DNA of 64,000 nt from Cognatiluteimonas telluris (GTDB taxonomy: Bacteria > Pseudomonadota > Gammaproteobacteria > Xanthomonadales > Xanthomonadaceae). Positions within the stretch are counted from its first letter, which is position 1. Each line of letters starts with the position of its first letter. The position numbers were made by a program, and so were the translations under genes. The DNA is taken from contig NZ_JAANOY010000002.1 in assembly GCF_011320095.1 (NCBI RefSeq), forward strand, positions 124,001 to 188,000. The letters run 5' to 3'. The notes beneath the pieces were generated by a model. That model was not told the origin of the DNA. It worked only from the letters and a program-made list of their open reading frames with translations, and searched no databases. Of this stretch, positions 55,657 to 64,000 are shown piece after piece.

Positions 55657-57588
55657 TCAGGCCTGCTTGCTGTCGTTATCGTGCACTTCAGTGAACTCCG
55701 CGTCCACGACGTCGTCATTGCGTGGCGCGCCACCGGGCTGCGCACCGGCCGATTCGCCGCCGGCCTGCTGGCCCGCCGATGCCGCCGCGAACAGCGCCTG
55801 GCCGGCCTCTTCCAGCGCCTTCGACTTGGCTTCGATCTGGCCCTTGTCGTCGCCCTTCATCGCGGTTTCGAGTTCCGCGATCGCGCCTTCCGCGCGGCCG
55901 ATGATGTCGCCGCCGATCTTGTCGCCGTTGTCCTTGATCGCGCTGCGGGTGGCGTGGATCAGCGCATCGGCCTGGTTGCGCGCCTGCACCAGCTCGTGGA
56001 ATTTCTTGTCCTCCTCGCGGTGCGCTTCGGCGTCCTGCACCATGCGCTGGATCTCGTCGTCCGACAGGCCCGAGCCGGCCTTGATCTCGACCTTCTGCTC
56101 CTTGCCGGTCTTCTTGTCCTTGGCGGTGACGTGGACGATGCCGTTGGCGTCGATGTCGAACGACACCTCGACCTGCGGCATGCCGCGCATCGCCGGCTCG
56201 ATCCCGGTCAGGTCGAACTTCGCCAGCGACTTGTTGTAGCGCGCCTGCTCGCGCTCGCCCTGCAGCACGTGCACGGTGACGGCGGTCTGGTTGTCCTCGG
56301 CGGTGGAGAAGGTCTGCGAGGCCTTGGTCGGCACCGTGGTGTTCTTCTCGATGATCTTGGTGAAGACGCCGCCCAGGGTCTCGATGCCCAGCGACAGCGG
56401 GGTCACGTCGAGCAGCAGCACGTCCTTGACGTCACCCTGCAGCACGCCGCCCTGGATCGCGGCGCCGACGGCCACGGCTTCATCGGGGTTGACGTCCTTG
56501 CGCGGCTCCTTGCCGAAGAAATCCGCGACCGCCTGCTGCACCTTCGGCATGCGCGTCTGGCCACCGACGAGGATCACTTCGCCGATGTCGGACGGGCTCA
56601 CGCCCGCATCCTTCATCGCCACGCGGCAGGGCTCGATCGTCTTCTTGATCAGGTCCTCGACCAGCGACTCCAGCTTGGAGCGGGTGAGCTTGATGTTCAG
56701 GTGCTTCGGACCCGAGGCATCGGCCGTCACGTACGGCAGGTTGACCTCGGTCTGCTGCGAGGACGACAGCTCGATCTTCGCGCGCTCGGCCGCATCCTTC
56801 AGGCGCTGCAGCGCGAGATGGTCCTTGCGCAGGTCGATGCCCTGCTCCTTCTGGAACTCGTCGACCAGGAAGTCGATGACGCGCTTGTCGAAGTCCTCGC
56901 CGCCGAGGAAGGTATCGCCGTTGGTGGCGAGCACCTCGACCTGCATCTCGCCGTCGACCGAGGCGATCTCGATGATCGACACGTCGAACGTCCCGCCGCC
57001 CAGGTCGTACACCGCGATCTTGCGGTCGCCGCCCTTCTTGTCCATGCCGTAGGCCAGCGCCGCGGCGGTGGGCTCGTTGATGATGCGCTTGACGTCCAGG
57101 CCGGCAATGCGGCCGGCGTCCTTGGTCGCCTGGCGCTGGGAATCGTTGAAGTACGCCGGCACCGTGATCACCGCTTCGGTCACGGTCTCGCCGAGATAGG
57201 CCTCGGCGGTCTTCTTCATCTTCTCCAGCACCTTGGCCGAGACTTCCTGCGGCGCGAGCTTGCGGCCGTCGCTGGTCGCGACCCAGGCGTCGCCGTTCTC
57301 GTGCTGCGTGATCGCATACGGAACCAGGCCAAGGTCCTTCTGGACTTCGGCGTCGGTGAACTTGCGGCCGATCAGGCGCTTGACCGCGTAGAACGTGTTC
57401 TTCGGATTGGTGACCGCCTGGCGCTTGGCCGAGGCGCCGACCAGGACTTCGCCGTCCTTCGTCCAGGCGACGATCGAAGGCGTGGTGCGATCGCCCTCGG
57501 AATTCTCGATGACTCGCGCCTTGCCGCCTTCCATGATCGCCACGCACGAATTGGTCGTGCCGAGGTCGATGCCGATGATCTTGCCCAT
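55657..57588 (-). CDS. dnaK: Chaperone DnaK (Hsp70)
   Basis: This 643-residue ATP-driven chaperone has an N-terminal ATPase domain ([47 protein letters not shown]), a linker with [20 protein letters not shown], and a beta-sandwich peptide-binding domain. The helical lid ends in the low-complexity Gly/Gln/Ala stretch and the C-terminal [13 protein letters not shown]. All family signatures are present. A well-formed sigma-32 promoter lies just upstream. It is flanked by grpE upstream and by a TMEM175-like gene, then dnaJ, downstream. Confidence 0.98.
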   Translation of the reverse strand: MGKIIGIDLGTTNSCVAIMEGGKARVIENSEGDRTTPSIVAWTKDGEVLVGASAKRQAVTNPKNTFYAVKRLIGRKFTDAEVQKDLGLVPYAITQHENGDAWVATSDGRKLAPQEVSAKVLEKMKKTAEAYLGETVTEAVITVPAYFNDSQRQATKDAGRIAGLDVKRIINEPTAAALAYGMDKKGGDRKIAVYDLGGGTFDVSIIEIASVDGEMQVEVLATNGDTFLGGEDFDKRVIDFLVDEFQKEQGIDLRKDHLALQRLKDAAERAKIELSSSQQTEVNLPYVTADASGPKHLNIKLTRSKLESLVEDLIKKTIEPCRVAMKDAGVSPSDIGEVILVGGQTRMPKVQQAVADFFGKEPRKDVNPDEAVAVGAAIQGGVLQGDVKDVLLLDVTPLSLGIETLGGVFTKIIEKNTTVPTKASQTFSTAEDNQTAVTVHVLQGEREQARYNKSLAKFDLTGIEPAMRGMPQVEVSFDIDANGIVHVTAKDKKTGKEQKVEIKAGSGLSDDEIQRMVQDAEAHREEDKKFHELVQARNQADALIHATRSAIKDNGDKIGGDIIGRAEGAIAELETAMKGDDKGQIEAKSKALEEAGQALFAAASAGQQAGGESAGAQPGGAPRNDDVVDAEFTEVHDNDSKQA

Positions 57589-57653
57589 GTGCCTGCTCCC
57601 TTGCTGATGCTTGAAATTGGGGCCGCGGATGCGCCGCTGGCCCGATGGCTGCT

Positions 57654-57681
57654 ATCTGGGGTCCGGGTTCCGCCCTTCAAG
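57654..57681 (-). promoter_or_regulatory. Sigma-32 heat-shock promoter upstream of dnaK
   Basis: On the minus strand CTTGAAG (57681-57675) and CCCCAGAT (57661-57654) are separated by 13 bases, close to the sigma-32 consensus CTTGAAA and CCCCATNT. It is about 65 bases upstream of the dnaK start codon and gives dnaK its own heat-inducible entry point. Confidence 0.7.
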
Positions 57682-57744
57682 GGGTTGGGAACCGCGCCCT
57701 GGCTTGAGCGGTCTTCGCGCCTCCCTCACGGAAGGCGCCTGCCG

Positions 57745-58251
57745 TCAGTCGTGCCTGGCGACCACGACCAGCGCGGGGCGCAGCAGCCGGTCGTTGAGCA
57801 CGTAACCCTTCTGGAACAACTGCGCGACCGCGCCCGGCGGCACGCCCTCGGCGTCGACCATGCTCATGGCCTGGTGGCGGTCGGGGTCGAAGGTGTCGCC
57901 CGGCGCCGGAGCGACTTCGTGCAGGCCGTTGTTCTCGGCGATCCGGTGCAACTGGCGCAGCGTGAGTTCCATGCCCTCGCGCAGCGGGTCGGCCTGCGGG
58001 GCGACCAGCAACCCGGCCTCGATGCTGTCGAACAGCGGCAGCAGCTCGCTCAGGAGCCGTTCGTTGGCGAACTTGCGCGCCATCTCGACATCGCGCGCCA
58101 GGCGCTTGCGCTGGTTTTCCAGGTCCGCGTGTTCACGCAGCGACTGCGCCCGCAGCTGCTCGACTTCGGCCTTGAGGGCCTCGAGCTCGTCGATCGGCGC
58201 CTCATCGGCGCCGGATTGCGCCACTTCGGCGTCCATTGGTTCGGTGGTCAT
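57745..58251 (-). CDS. grpE: Nucleotide exchange factor GrpE
   Basis: This 168-residue protein acts as a dimer to release ADP from DnaK. An acidic disordered N-terminus is followed by the long dimerisation helix ([40 protein letters not shown]) and the C-terminal beta domain with the signature [13 protein letters not shown] and [17 protein letters not shown]. It lies between hrcA and dnaK on the same strand, 156 bases from dnaK. A sigma-32 promoter is directly upstream. Confidence 0.97.
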   Translation of the reverse strand: MTTEPMDAEVAQSGADEAPIDELEALKAEVEQLRAQSLREHADLENQRKRLARDVEMARKFANERLLSELLPLFDSIEAGLLVAPQADPLREGMELTLRQLHRIAENNGLHEVAPAPGDTFDPDRHQAMSMVDAEGVPPGAVAQLFQKGYVLNDRLLRPALVVVARHD

Positions 58252-58298
58252 GCGTCGGAATCCATTTCGGCGGCGCCCGTGCCGCCCCTGAACCCCGG

Positions 58299-58326
58299 TA
58301 ATGCGGCCTGCCGATGCCCTTTCAAG
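58299..58326 (-). promoter_or_regulatory. Sigma-32 heat-shock promoter upstream of grpE
   Basis: On the minus strand CTTGAAA (58326-58320) and CCGCATTA (58306-58299) are separated by 13 bases. The -35 element is identical to the consensus and the -10 differs at one of its fixed positions. It lies about 47 bases before the grpE start and has the same spacer length as the dnaK promoter. Confidence 0.68.
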
Positions 58327-58367
58327 GCGGGGACGGCGGATTCATCCGCGATTCGGCATTCCGACCT

Positions 58368-59438
58368 TCACGGCGCGTCGATGGCCGCGCCCAGCACCTC
58401 GGCCGCCGCCTGCACCACCGGGATCACCCGTTCGTAGGCCATCCGCGTGGGGCCGATCACGCCCAGCACGCCCAGGACCTGGCCATCGGCGGTGCCCCCG
58501 CTGCGGTAGGGAGCGGTCACCAGCGACATGCCTTCCAGCGGCGCCAGGCCGGTTTCCTCACCGATGAAGATGCGCACGCCCGGCGCGCGCAGGGTGCGCT
58601 CGAGCAGCTGCAGGATCTCGCGCTTGCGGGCGAAGGTTTCGAACAGCTCGCGCAGCCGGTCCAGGTCCGACAGGTCCTGCACGCTCATCAGCCGGGTCTG
58701 GCCGGCGAGCAGCACGCCATCGCTGTGCGCGCTCTGGCCATCGCCGGCGAGCGCCTGCTCGGCCAGCTCGACCGTGCTGGCCAGCCGTGTCTCCATCTCG
58801 CTGCGCGCCGCGCGCAGCTCACGCAGCAGGGTGGTGCGGATGTCGGCCAGCGGCCGGCCGGCGAAGTGGTGGTTGAGGTAGTTGGCGACGCGCTCGAGTT
58901 CGCCGCCGTCGTACGGACGGCGGGTCTGGATGATCCGGTTCTGCACGTCGTTGTCGGCGAAGACCAGGATCGCGAGCACGCGCTGGGCGTCGAGCGGGAC
59001 GAAGTCGATGTGGCGGAAGGCGAACTGCTCGCGCCGCGGCACGCTGACCACGCCGACGAAATGGCTCATCGCCGACAGCAGCTCCGATGCATTGCCCAGC
59101 AGCGCCCGGGTACCCGAGCCCACCGGGAGTTCATGCCGCAAGCGCGCCAGCTCGCTGTCGGGCAGCGGCCGCAACTGCAGCAGCGAATCGACGAACACCC
59201 GGTAACCCTGTGGCGTCGGCACGCGCCCCGCGGAGGTATGCGGGGAGGCGAGCAGGCCCGCGTCTTCCAGGTCCGCCAGGATGTTGCGAATGGTGGCCGG
59301 GCTCACGTCCAGGCCGGCGTGACGGGCGAGCGTCTGCGATCCGACCGGCTCGCCGTCGCGGATGTAGCGCCCGATCAACGAGCGCAGCAGGTGGCGTGCA
59401 CGGGGGTCGAGCCGGTTGTCGTCGCGCTTGCGTGGCAT
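58368..59438 (-). CDS. hrcA: Heat-inducible transcription repressor HrcA
   Basis: This 356-residue repressor normally binds CIRCE operators (in Xanthomonas ahead of groESL). It has an N-terminal winged helix (LLRSLIGRYIRDGEPVGSQT, LDVSPATIRNILADLEDAGL), a central GAF-like domain and the C-terminal block GVLGVIGPTRMAYERVIPVV. The start at 59438 (MPRKRDDNRLDPRARHLL) suits the family, and a longer frame upstream overlaps recN. I found no CIRCE-like inverted repeat near hrcA, grpE or dnaK. The gene is divergent from recN. Confidence 0.95.
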   Translation of the reverse strand: MPRKRDDNRLDPRARHLLRSLIGRYIRDGEPVGSQTLARHAGLDVSPATIRNILADLEDAGLLASPHTSAGRVPTPQGYRVFVDSLLQLRPLPDSELARLRHELPVGSGTRALLGNASELLSAMSHFVGVVSVPRREQFAFRHIDFVPLDAQRVLAILVFADNDVQNRIIQTRRPYDGGELERVANYLNHHFAGRPLADIRTTLLRELRAARSEMETRLASTVELAEQALAGDGQSAHSDGVLLAGQTRLMSVQDLSDLDRLRELFETFARKREILQLLERTLRAPGVRIFIGEETGLAPLEGMSLVTAPYRSGGTADGQVLGVLGVIGPTRMAYERVIPVVQAAAEVLGAAIDAP

Positions 59439-59444
59439 GGCTTC

Positions 59445-59473
59445 GATATAAGCCCGGTTCCCGGTTCGCGCAA
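59445..59473 (-). promoter_or_regulatory. Possible sigma-70 promoter of hrcA, close to the start codon
   Basis: On the minus strand TTGCGC (59473-59468) and TATATC (59450-59445) are 17 bases apart. Only 6 bases separate the -10 from the hrcA ATG, so if used the transcript would be leaderless or nearly so. Confidence 0.3.
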
Positions 59474-59612
59474 GCTGGCATTTGCACATCGTGGCAGTCC
59501 GAGCCGCGTGGAACGTCCGGAGAGCGGAGTGGCCGGCGCCATCGGATTCGGCCGACAGAAGGCCAGGCATCCGCCGCTTGGCCGCTGCCCGGCCTGCCCG
59601 CACAATTGCGCG

Positions 59613-61280
59613 ATGCTCACCCACCTCGCGATCAAGGATTTCGCCGTCGTCGCTGCCGCCGAACTGCAGTTCGGTCCGGGCCTGACCGTCATTTCCGGTG
59701 AAACCGGCGCGGGCAAGTCGCTGCTGGTCGATGCGCTGGGTTTCCTCTCCGGCCTGCGCGCGGACAGCGCGATGGTGCGTCATGGCGCCGAGCGCGCCGA
59801 ACTGGTGGCGATGTTCGACCTGGCCGATGCACCGGGCGCGCGGGCGTGGTTGCGCGATGCCGAATTCGACGATGGCGCCGACTGCCTGCTGCGGCGCACG
59901 CTGCGCGCCGATGGCGGCTCGCGCGCCTGGATCAACGGGCGGCCGGCCACCGTCGCGCAGCTGGGAGAACTGGCCGAGCGGCTGGTGGAGATCCACGGCC
60001 AGCACGAGCACCAGGCATTGCTGTCCAGGGCGAGCCAGCTGGCCTTGCTGGATGCCTTCGGCGGCCACGAGGCGGAGGTGTCGGCCGTCCGTGCTGCGGC
60101 GCTGGGGTGGTCGACGCTGCTGCGCGAACGCGAACTGCTGTCGCGCCAGGGCGACGTCTCCGAACGCATCGCCTGGCTCGAACACCAGCTGGGCGAACTC
60201 CAGCGCGAGTCGCTGGAGCCTGAATCCATCGCCGAACTGGTCGCCGCCCACCGCCGGCACGCCCACGCCGCGGCGCTGATCGCCAGTTGCGAAAGCGCGC
60301 TTGCGCGCCTGGGCGGCGACGAGGGCCCGGCGTTGTCGCGGCAGTTGCAGCAACTGCGGGCCGACCTGTCGCGACAACGCGACCACGAGCCGCGGCTGGG
60401 CGATGTCGATGCCATGCTCGACTCGGCCGCGATCCAGCTGGACGAGGCGCTCGCCCTGCTCGAGCAGGTGCGCGCGGACCTCGACCTGGACCCGGCCGCC
60501 TTCGACGACCTCGACCGCCGCCTGGCGCGGCTGCACGACTTGGCGCGCAAGCACCGCACGCTGCCGGAAACCCTGGCTGCGCAGCGCGATGCGCTGATGG
60601 CCGAACTCGAAGCCCTGCGCGGCGCCGGCGACCGCGTGCGCGCGCTGGACGGCGAAATCACCGCCGCCGCCCTGCTCTGGCGCACGGCAGCCGATGCGCT
60701 GGGCGCACGCCGGCGCAGTGCCGGCGGCGCGCTGTCGCGGGCGACCACCGGCCTGATCGCCGAGCTGGGCATGGGTGGGGGGCGCTTCGAGGTGGCCCTG
60801 GAGCCCATCGACGCGGGGCGACCGGATCCGGCCGGCGGCGAGCGGGTGGAATTCCTGGTGGCGGCCAATGCCGGGCAGCCGCCGAGGCCGCTGCGGAAAG
60901 TCGCTTCCGGCGGTGAACTGTCGCGCATTTCGCTGGCGATCGAAGTCGCGGCGCTGGGGCTGGATGCGGTGCCGACGATGGTGTTCGACGAGGTCGATTC
61001 CGGCATCGGCGGCGCGGTCGCCGACATCGTCGGTCGCAAGCTGCGTGCGCTGGGCGCGGCGCGCCAGGCGTTGTGCGTCACCCACCTGCCGCAGGTCGCG
61101 GCCCAGGGCCATGCCCACTACCGCGTGAGCAAGGCCGAGCGTTCGGGCATGACCCAGAGCGCGGTGCAGGTGCTGGATGCGAAACAACGCGAGGAAGAAC
61201 TCGCGCGCATGCTCGGCGGCGTCGAAGTCAGCAAGCAAGCCCGCGCCGCGGCGCGCAAGCTGCTGCAGGACGTGACGTGA
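59613..61280 (+). CDS. recN: DNA repair protein RecN
   Basis: This 555-residue SMC-like ATPase is recruited to double-strand breaks. Its N-terminal Walker A is ISGETGAGKSLLVDALGFLS, a long coiled-coil region runs from about residue 150 to 370, and the C-terminal ATPase half carries the signature KVASGGELSRISLAIEVAAL and Walker B TMVFDEVDSGIGGAVA, with the D-loop. The ATG at 59613 begins MLTHLAIKDFAVV, the family start; a long upstream extension is antisense to hrcA and not real. I see no clear LexA box in the short upstream region, although recN is SOS-controlled in many bacteria. Confidence 0.96.
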   Translation: MLTHLAIKDFAVVAAAELQFGPGLTVISGETGAGKSLLVDALGFLSGLRADSAMVRHGAERAELVAMFDLADAPGARAWLRDAEFDDGADCLLRRTLRADGGSRAWINGRPATVAQLGELAERLVEIHGQHEHQALLSRASQLALLDAFGGHEAEVSAVRAAALGWSTLLRERELLSRQGDVSERIAWLEHQLGELQRESLEPESIAELVAAHRRHAHAAALIASCESALARLGGDEGPALSRQLQQLRADLSRQRDHEPRLGDVDAMLDSAAIQLDEALALLEQVRADLDLDPAAFDDLDRRLARLHDLARKHRTLPETLAAQRDALMAELEALRGAGDRVRALDGEITAAALLWRTAADALGARRRSAGGALSRATTGLIAELGMGGGRFEVALEPIDAGRPDPAGGERVEFLVAANAGQPPRPLRKVASGGELSRISLAIEVAALGLDAVPTMVFDEVDSGIGGAVADIVGRKLRALGAARQALCVTHLPQVAAQGHAHYRVSKAERSGMTQSAVQVLDAKQREEELARMLGGVEVSKQARAAARKLLQDVT

Positions 61281-61382
61281 CCACCGCTTCGAACGGGGTG
61301 CCCGGCGCGAGGCTGCCGATGCCGTGGTGTCGCCCGGGGCGCGGATAGCCCGTGCGCCAGAAGCCGCGCCTGTCCGGTCCGT

Positions 61383-61784
61383 TCAGCGTTTGCGGCGCAC
61401 GTACAACACCAGGGCGTGGTCCTCGATCTGATAGCCGTGCTCGGCGGCGATCCGCGCCTGCAGGCGCTCGATCTCGTCACTCTGGAATTCGATGACCTTG
61501 CCGGTTTCGGTATCGACCATGTGGTCGTGGTGCTCGCCACGGTCGAGTTCATAGACGGCGTGGCCACCCTCGAAATTGTGCTTCAGGACAAGGCCCGCGG
61601 CTTCGAACTGGGTCAACACCCGGTAGACGGTCGCCAGGCCGATCTCATTGCCCTGTTCGAGCAGTTGCCGATAGATGTCCTCGGCGGTCATGTGTCGCGG
61701 CTTGATCCGCTCGAGCAGTTCGAGGATCCGCATTCGCGGGTGGGTGACCTTCAACCCGGCCTTGCGGAGGTCTTGGGATTCCAT
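61383..61784 (-). CDS. fur: Ferric uptake regulator Fur
   Basis: This 133-residue iron-responsive repressor has an N-terminal winged helix (LRKAGLKVTHPRMRILELLE, EIGLATVYRVLTQFEAAGLV) and metal-binding residues in HAVYELDRGEHHDHMVD and the following EFQSDEIE. The C-terminus lacks the second CxxC pair of E. coli Fur and ends in LVLYVRRKR. Length is normal for Xanthomonadaceae. It is divergent from bamE/omlA across 108 bases, the same arrangement described for fur and omlA in Xanthomonas. Confidence 0.97.
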   Translation of the reverse strand: MESQDLRKAGLKVTHPRMRILELLERIKPRHMTAEDIYRQLLEQGNEIGLATVYRVLTQFEAAGLVLKHNFEGGHAVYELDRGEHHDHMVDTETGKVIEFQSDEIERLQARIAAEHGYQIEDHALVLYVRRKR

Positions 61785-61845
61785 CGGGGCTCCGGTGCAT
61801 GCCGGCGCTGGACCCGCGCGGCGTCGGGTGGACGAACCTTCAGTG

Positions 61846-61851
61846 TATCAT
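61846..61851 (+). promoter_or_regulatory. Possible -10 element for bamE
   Basis: TATCAT stands alone at 61846-61851 in the fur-bamE intergenic region, 41 bases before the bamE start. No good -35 is found at 16-18 bases, so the assignment is weak. The region probably carries overlapping divergent promoters. Confidence 0.25.
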
Positions 61852-61892
61852 CGGCCCGGTTTCCCCCGCCCGGCTCGAAGGCACCACTCCGA

Positions 61893-62279
61893 ATGCGCAA
61901 GCTCCTGCTCCTCGTTGTCCTGGCCGCCGCCACGTCCGGTTGCGGCATCCTCTACAAGCAACCGATCTACCAGGGCAACCTCATCGACAAGGCCGCTGCG
62001 GACCAGCTCCAGGTCGGCATGAGCAGGCAACAGGTCCAGGCGCTGCTCGGCACCCCGTCGGTGGCGGATCCGTTCCATCATGATCGCTGGGACTACGTCG
62101 CCAGCGAACGTTCCAACCGCCTCGGGCGCACCGCGGTGAAGGACCTGACGCTATGGTTCGAAGGCGATGCGCTGGCGAAATGGGAGGGCGACTATTTCCC
62201 GGAACAGGACGAGGCGCTCGTCAAGCGCATGCGCAAGTTCGGCAACCTGCCCAAGGAGAAGGGTAAGAAGCGGCACTAA
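61893..62279 (+). CDS. bamE: Outer-membrane assembly lipoprotein BamE (OmlA)
   Basis: This 128-residue lipoprotein is a subunit of the BAM complex that inserts beta-barrel proteins. Its signal peptide MRKLLLLVVLAAATSGC places the lipidated Cys at residue 17. The SmpA/OmlA domain follows: YKQPIYQGNLIDKAAADQLQ, VGMSRQQVQALLGTPSVADP, FHHDRWDYV and LTLWFEGDALAKWEGDYFP. The C-terminus is Lys-rich. In Xanthomonas the gene is called omlA and is divergent from fur. A hairpin terminator follows 27 bases downstream. Confidence 0.96.
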   Translation: MRKLLLLVVLAAATSGCGILYKQPIYQGNLIDKAAADQLQVGMSRQQVQALLGTPSVADPFHHDRWDYVASERSNRLGRTAVKDLTLWFEGDALAKWEGDYFPEQDEALVKRMRKFGNLPKEKGKKRH

Positions 62280-62306
62280 GCCCCGCCTGCGCGCGACGCG
62301 TGACCC

Positions 62307-62336
62307 GAAGCCCCGCTCCCGCGGGGCTTCTGCTTT
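62307..62336 (+). terminator. Hairpin terminator after bamE
   Basis: GAAGCCCCGC (62307-62316) pairs perfectly with GCGGGGCTTC (62321-62330) around TCCC, followed by TGCTTT. The stem is strong and the T-run short. It lies between the convergent bamE and rnfH genes and can serve both. Confidence 0.7.
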
Positions 62337-62589
62337 ACCGCAGGCGCGACGCGCGGCGGCGGCGCGCGTCCTTGGGATCGGCCAGCAACGGCCGCAGCAG
62401 CTCGATGCGGTCGCCCTCGTGCAAGCGGGCTGCGCCCGCGACCGGCCGTCCGAAAATGGCGATCGCGGCGATGCCATCCATCGACCAGCCACAGGCGGCG
62501 ACCGCATCGGCCACAGTGGCCGTTGCGGGCAGTTCCAGCGCCAACGATTCCAGGCGTCGCGGCCAGGCGCGCACGACTTCCACCCGCAT
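62335..62589 (-). CDS. rnfH: RnfH/RatB-family ubiquitin-like protein
   Basis: This 84-residue protein of the UPF0125 family adopts a beta-grasp (ubiquitin-like) fold. Landmarks are [20 protein letters not shown] (first hairpin), TVADAVAACG (helix), IAIFGRPVAGAARLHEGDRI and the ELLRPLLADPKDARRRRA C-terminus, which is the family signature (EIYRPLxxDPKExRRxRA). It overlaps the ratA stop by one base (TGATG), so the two form a coupled pair, as in many gammaproteobacteria. The biochemical role is unclear. Confidence 0.93.
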   Translation of the reverse strand: MRVEVVRAWPRRLESLALELPATATVADAVAACGWSMDGIAAIAIFGRPVAGAARLHEGDRIELLRPLLADPKDARRRRASRLR

Positions 62590-63029
62590 CAGCCGGCGCC
62601 CCCGCCACCGCCGTCGGCGACCCGGACGAAGTCGCGCACCATGCGGTCGGCCAGCGATTGGAAGCCCAGCGTCAGCGCCGGAAGCAGCAGGCGGCTGCGC
62701 GGCTCGAAGTCGAGCGTCAGGGTGACCTTGCAGGCCGATTCATCCAGCGCGTGGAATTCCCAGCGCCCGGAAAGCTTGCGAAATGGTCCGTCGCGAAGCT
62801 GCATGTCGATGTGGTGCGGCGGCGACAGCGTGTTTTCGGTGGTGAACCACGTCCGCAGCGCCCCCAGCCCCAAGTCGAGCCTGGCCACCATGCGCGTCGC
62901 GCTGGATTCGAGGACCCGCGCCTGCTCGCACCAGTCGAAGCGGCGCGGATAGGCGGGGATGTCGTTCACCAGCGCGAACATCCGCGCGGCGGAGTGTCCC
63001 ACCAGGGCGCTGCGTTGGATTTTCGGCAT
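62589..63029 (-). CDS. ratA: RatA-family START/polyketide-cyclase-like protein
   Basis: This 146-residue protein with a START/Bet-v1-like hydrophobic pocket belongs to the RatA/YfjG/Coq10 family. Visible segments are [58 protein letters not shown] and the C-terminal helix [20 protein letters not shown]. In E. coli RatA has been described as interfering with ribosome subunit joining, while Coq10 homologues bind ubiquinone. It is divergent from smpB across 53 bases, the conserved smpB/ratA/rnfH arrangement, and is coupled to rnfH. Confidence 0.94.
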   Translation of the reverse strand: MPKIQRSALVGHSAARMFALVNDIPAYPRRFDWCEQARVLESSATRMVARLDLGLGALRTWFTTENTLSPPHHIDMQLRDGPFRKLSGRWEFHALDESACKVTLTLDFEPRSRLLLPALTLGFQSLADRMVRDFVRVADGGGGGAG

Positions 63030-63082
63030 CGATGGCTCGCTTGCTGGCCTGTTCGCAGTGGTTTTCAGGGACAATGCCCACG

Positions 63083-63580
63083 ATGAACAAGAAGGCATCA
63101 GGCAAGGATAAGGCAAACGCCAGCGCCACCATCGCGCTGAACAAGCGCGCTCGCCACGATTACCACCTGGAGCAGCGCTTCGAGGCCGGACTGGCATTGC
63201 AGGGCTGGGAGCTGAAGTCGATCCGCGCGGGGCGCGCGAACATCACCGAAGCGTATGCGGTCATCCTCTCCGGGGAGCTATTCCTCGTCGGGGCGCAGAT
63301 GACGCCGCTGATCTCCGCATCCACGCACGTCATCGCCGATGCGCACCGCACCCGCAAGCTTCTGCTGCACAAGCGCGAGATCGACGAACTGATCGGCCGC
63401 GTGCAACGCGAAGGCTACACGCTGGTACCCACAGCGCTGTACTGGAAGGCGAACAAGGTCAAGGCGGAACTGGCGCTGGCCAAGGGCAAGCAGACCCACG
63501 ACAAGCGCGAGGCCAGCAAGGAGCGCGACTGGGCCCGCGACAAGCAGCGCCTGATGAGAAGACACAACAAGAACGCCTAG
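63083..63580 (+). CDS. smpB: SsrA-binding protein SmpB
   Basis: This 165-residue protein binds tmRNA in trans-translation, rescuing stalled ribosomes. Family motifs are [60 protein letters not shown] and the basic C-terminal tail ([32 protein letters not shown]) that folds in the decoding centre. The ATG at 63083 fits the family length; an extension of 17 residues upstream is not conserved. The tmRNA gene ssrA is not seen in the remaining window. Confidence 0.97.
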   Translation: MNKKASGKDKANASATIALNKRARHDYHLEQRFEAGLALQGWELKSIRAGRANITEAYAVILSGELFLVGAQMTPLISASTHVIADAHRTRKLLLHKREIDELIGRVQREGYTLVPTALYWKANKVKAELALAKGKQTHDKREASKERDWARDKQRLMRRHNKNA

Positions 63581-63700
63581 GATCCCTGTCCGTCGACGGG
63601 GCAACCGAATCCCGCGAATGGCTGCTCCGGACGAAGCGGGGGATGAAGCAGCCTCCTGACCGGGAGCATCGCCAATGCCGGAGCCCGGCTCGCGACCCCT

Positions 63701-64000
63701 TCATTCCGGAGGCGGTTCGGGCAAGGTGAAGTAGATGGTCGCGCCGTCCCCGGGCACCCCTTCCGCACGCACGCTGCCGCCATGACGCTCGACGATGCGC
63801 TTCACGGAAGCCAGGCCGATGCCGTGGCCACCGAACTGATCCTGGCTGTGCAGGCGCTGGAAGGGCCGGAACAGCTTGTCGGCATATTCCTGCGCGAAGC
63901 CGACGCCATTGTCTTGGACGTAGAACTCCCCGGACGCATTGCGGCCGACTTCGATGCGCGCTTCCTCGCAATCGCGGGTGAACTTCCATGCGTTGCCAAG
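63701..64000 (-). CDS. Sensor histidine kinase, C-terminal fragment
   Basis: This is the 3' end of a gene that continues beyond the window; 99 residues are visible. They form the back of a HATPase_c domain: LGNAWKFTRDC (N box), FYVQDNGVGFAQEYADKLF (G1 box), RPFQRLHSQDQFGGHGIGLA (F and G2 boxes), IVERHGGSVRAEG and ATIYFTLPEPP at the C-terminus. The FxPFQRLHS pattern is typical of phytochrome-like and PAS-containing sensor kinases. The input domain and partner regulator lie outside the window. Confidence 0.9.
   Translation of the reverse strand, partial: LGNAWKFTRDCEEARIEVGRNASGEFYVQDNGVGFAQEYADKLFRPFQRLHSQDQFGGHGIGLASVKRIVERHGGSVRAEGVPGDGATIYFTLPEPPPE

Noticed and set aside
59560-59612. LexA box upstream of recN
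   Set aside because: No Xanthomonas-type TTAGTA-N6-TACTA or similar palindrome is visible in the short leader.
58252-59612. CIRCE operator for HrcA
   Set aside because: No TTAGCACTC/GAGTGCTAA inverted repeat was found near hrcA, grpE or dnaK.

Overview
The window is high-GC DNA from a member of the Xanthomonadaceae/Lysobacteraceae (gammaproteobacteria), probably a Lysobacter- or Luteimonas-like genus, although the genus cannot be fixed from the sequence. The assignment rests on gene content and order. A complete DSF quorum-sensing (rpf) cluster lies beside lysS, prfB, recJ, rpfE, greA, carB, carA and dapB. It is followed by dnaJ, dnaK, grpE, hrcA, recN, fur and bamE/omlA, then the ratA/rnfH/smpB block. 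This is the arrangement known from Xanthomonas and its relatives.

Positions 1-7.3 kb hold a decayed prophage or phage-derived island. It has an AlpA/excisionase-type HTH protein and a lambda-O-like replication initiator whose own coding sequence carries six palindromic iterons followed by four AT-rich short repeats, which is a probable origin. An HK97-type major capsid protein is followed directly by a lambda-type tape measure protein, with no terminase, portal, protease or major tail gene between them. Next come a phage CsrA homologue of 56 residues and a lower-GC DUF3800 gene. The island abuts the 3' end of tRNA-Glu, which forms a two-gene tRNA unit with tRNA-Ala.

Positions 7.7-26.5 kb are core chromosome. 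They include an LtaS-like membrane sulfatase-fold enzyme and a strong candidate dif site at 9818-9845. After these come DUF190/crcB, rarA, lolA, ftsK, ald, trxB, a FemAB/GNAT-like gene, aat, infA, clpA/clpS, a NUDIX hydrolase, mnmA and hflD. FtsK-orienting octamers found by eye change strand at the dif candidate, so the window probably spans the replication terminus.

Positions 27-42.8 kb hold the rpf region. It contains the aconitase gene acnA (rpfA), rpfB and rpfF on the plus strand, then rpfG-rpfC convergent with rpfF, then lysS, prfB with its programmed +1 frameshift, recJ, rpfE and greA. RpfF makes the fatty-acid signal, RpfC senses it and RpfG degrades cyclic di-GMP.

Positions 42.8-50 kb hold the dapB-carA-carB arginine/pyrimidine/lysine block, with an exported S9 peptidase gene placed between carA and carB. 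Positions 50.4-53.8 kb hold two tandem Tat-exported tyrosinase/polyphenol-oxidase paralogues; the second has a one-base frameshift. Positions 53.8-59.4 kb hold the heat-shock operon with two well-formed sigma-32 promoters and a TMEM175-type channel gene translationally coupled to dnaJ. The window ends with recN, fur, bamE, rnfH, ratA, smpB and the 3' end of a histidine kinase gene.
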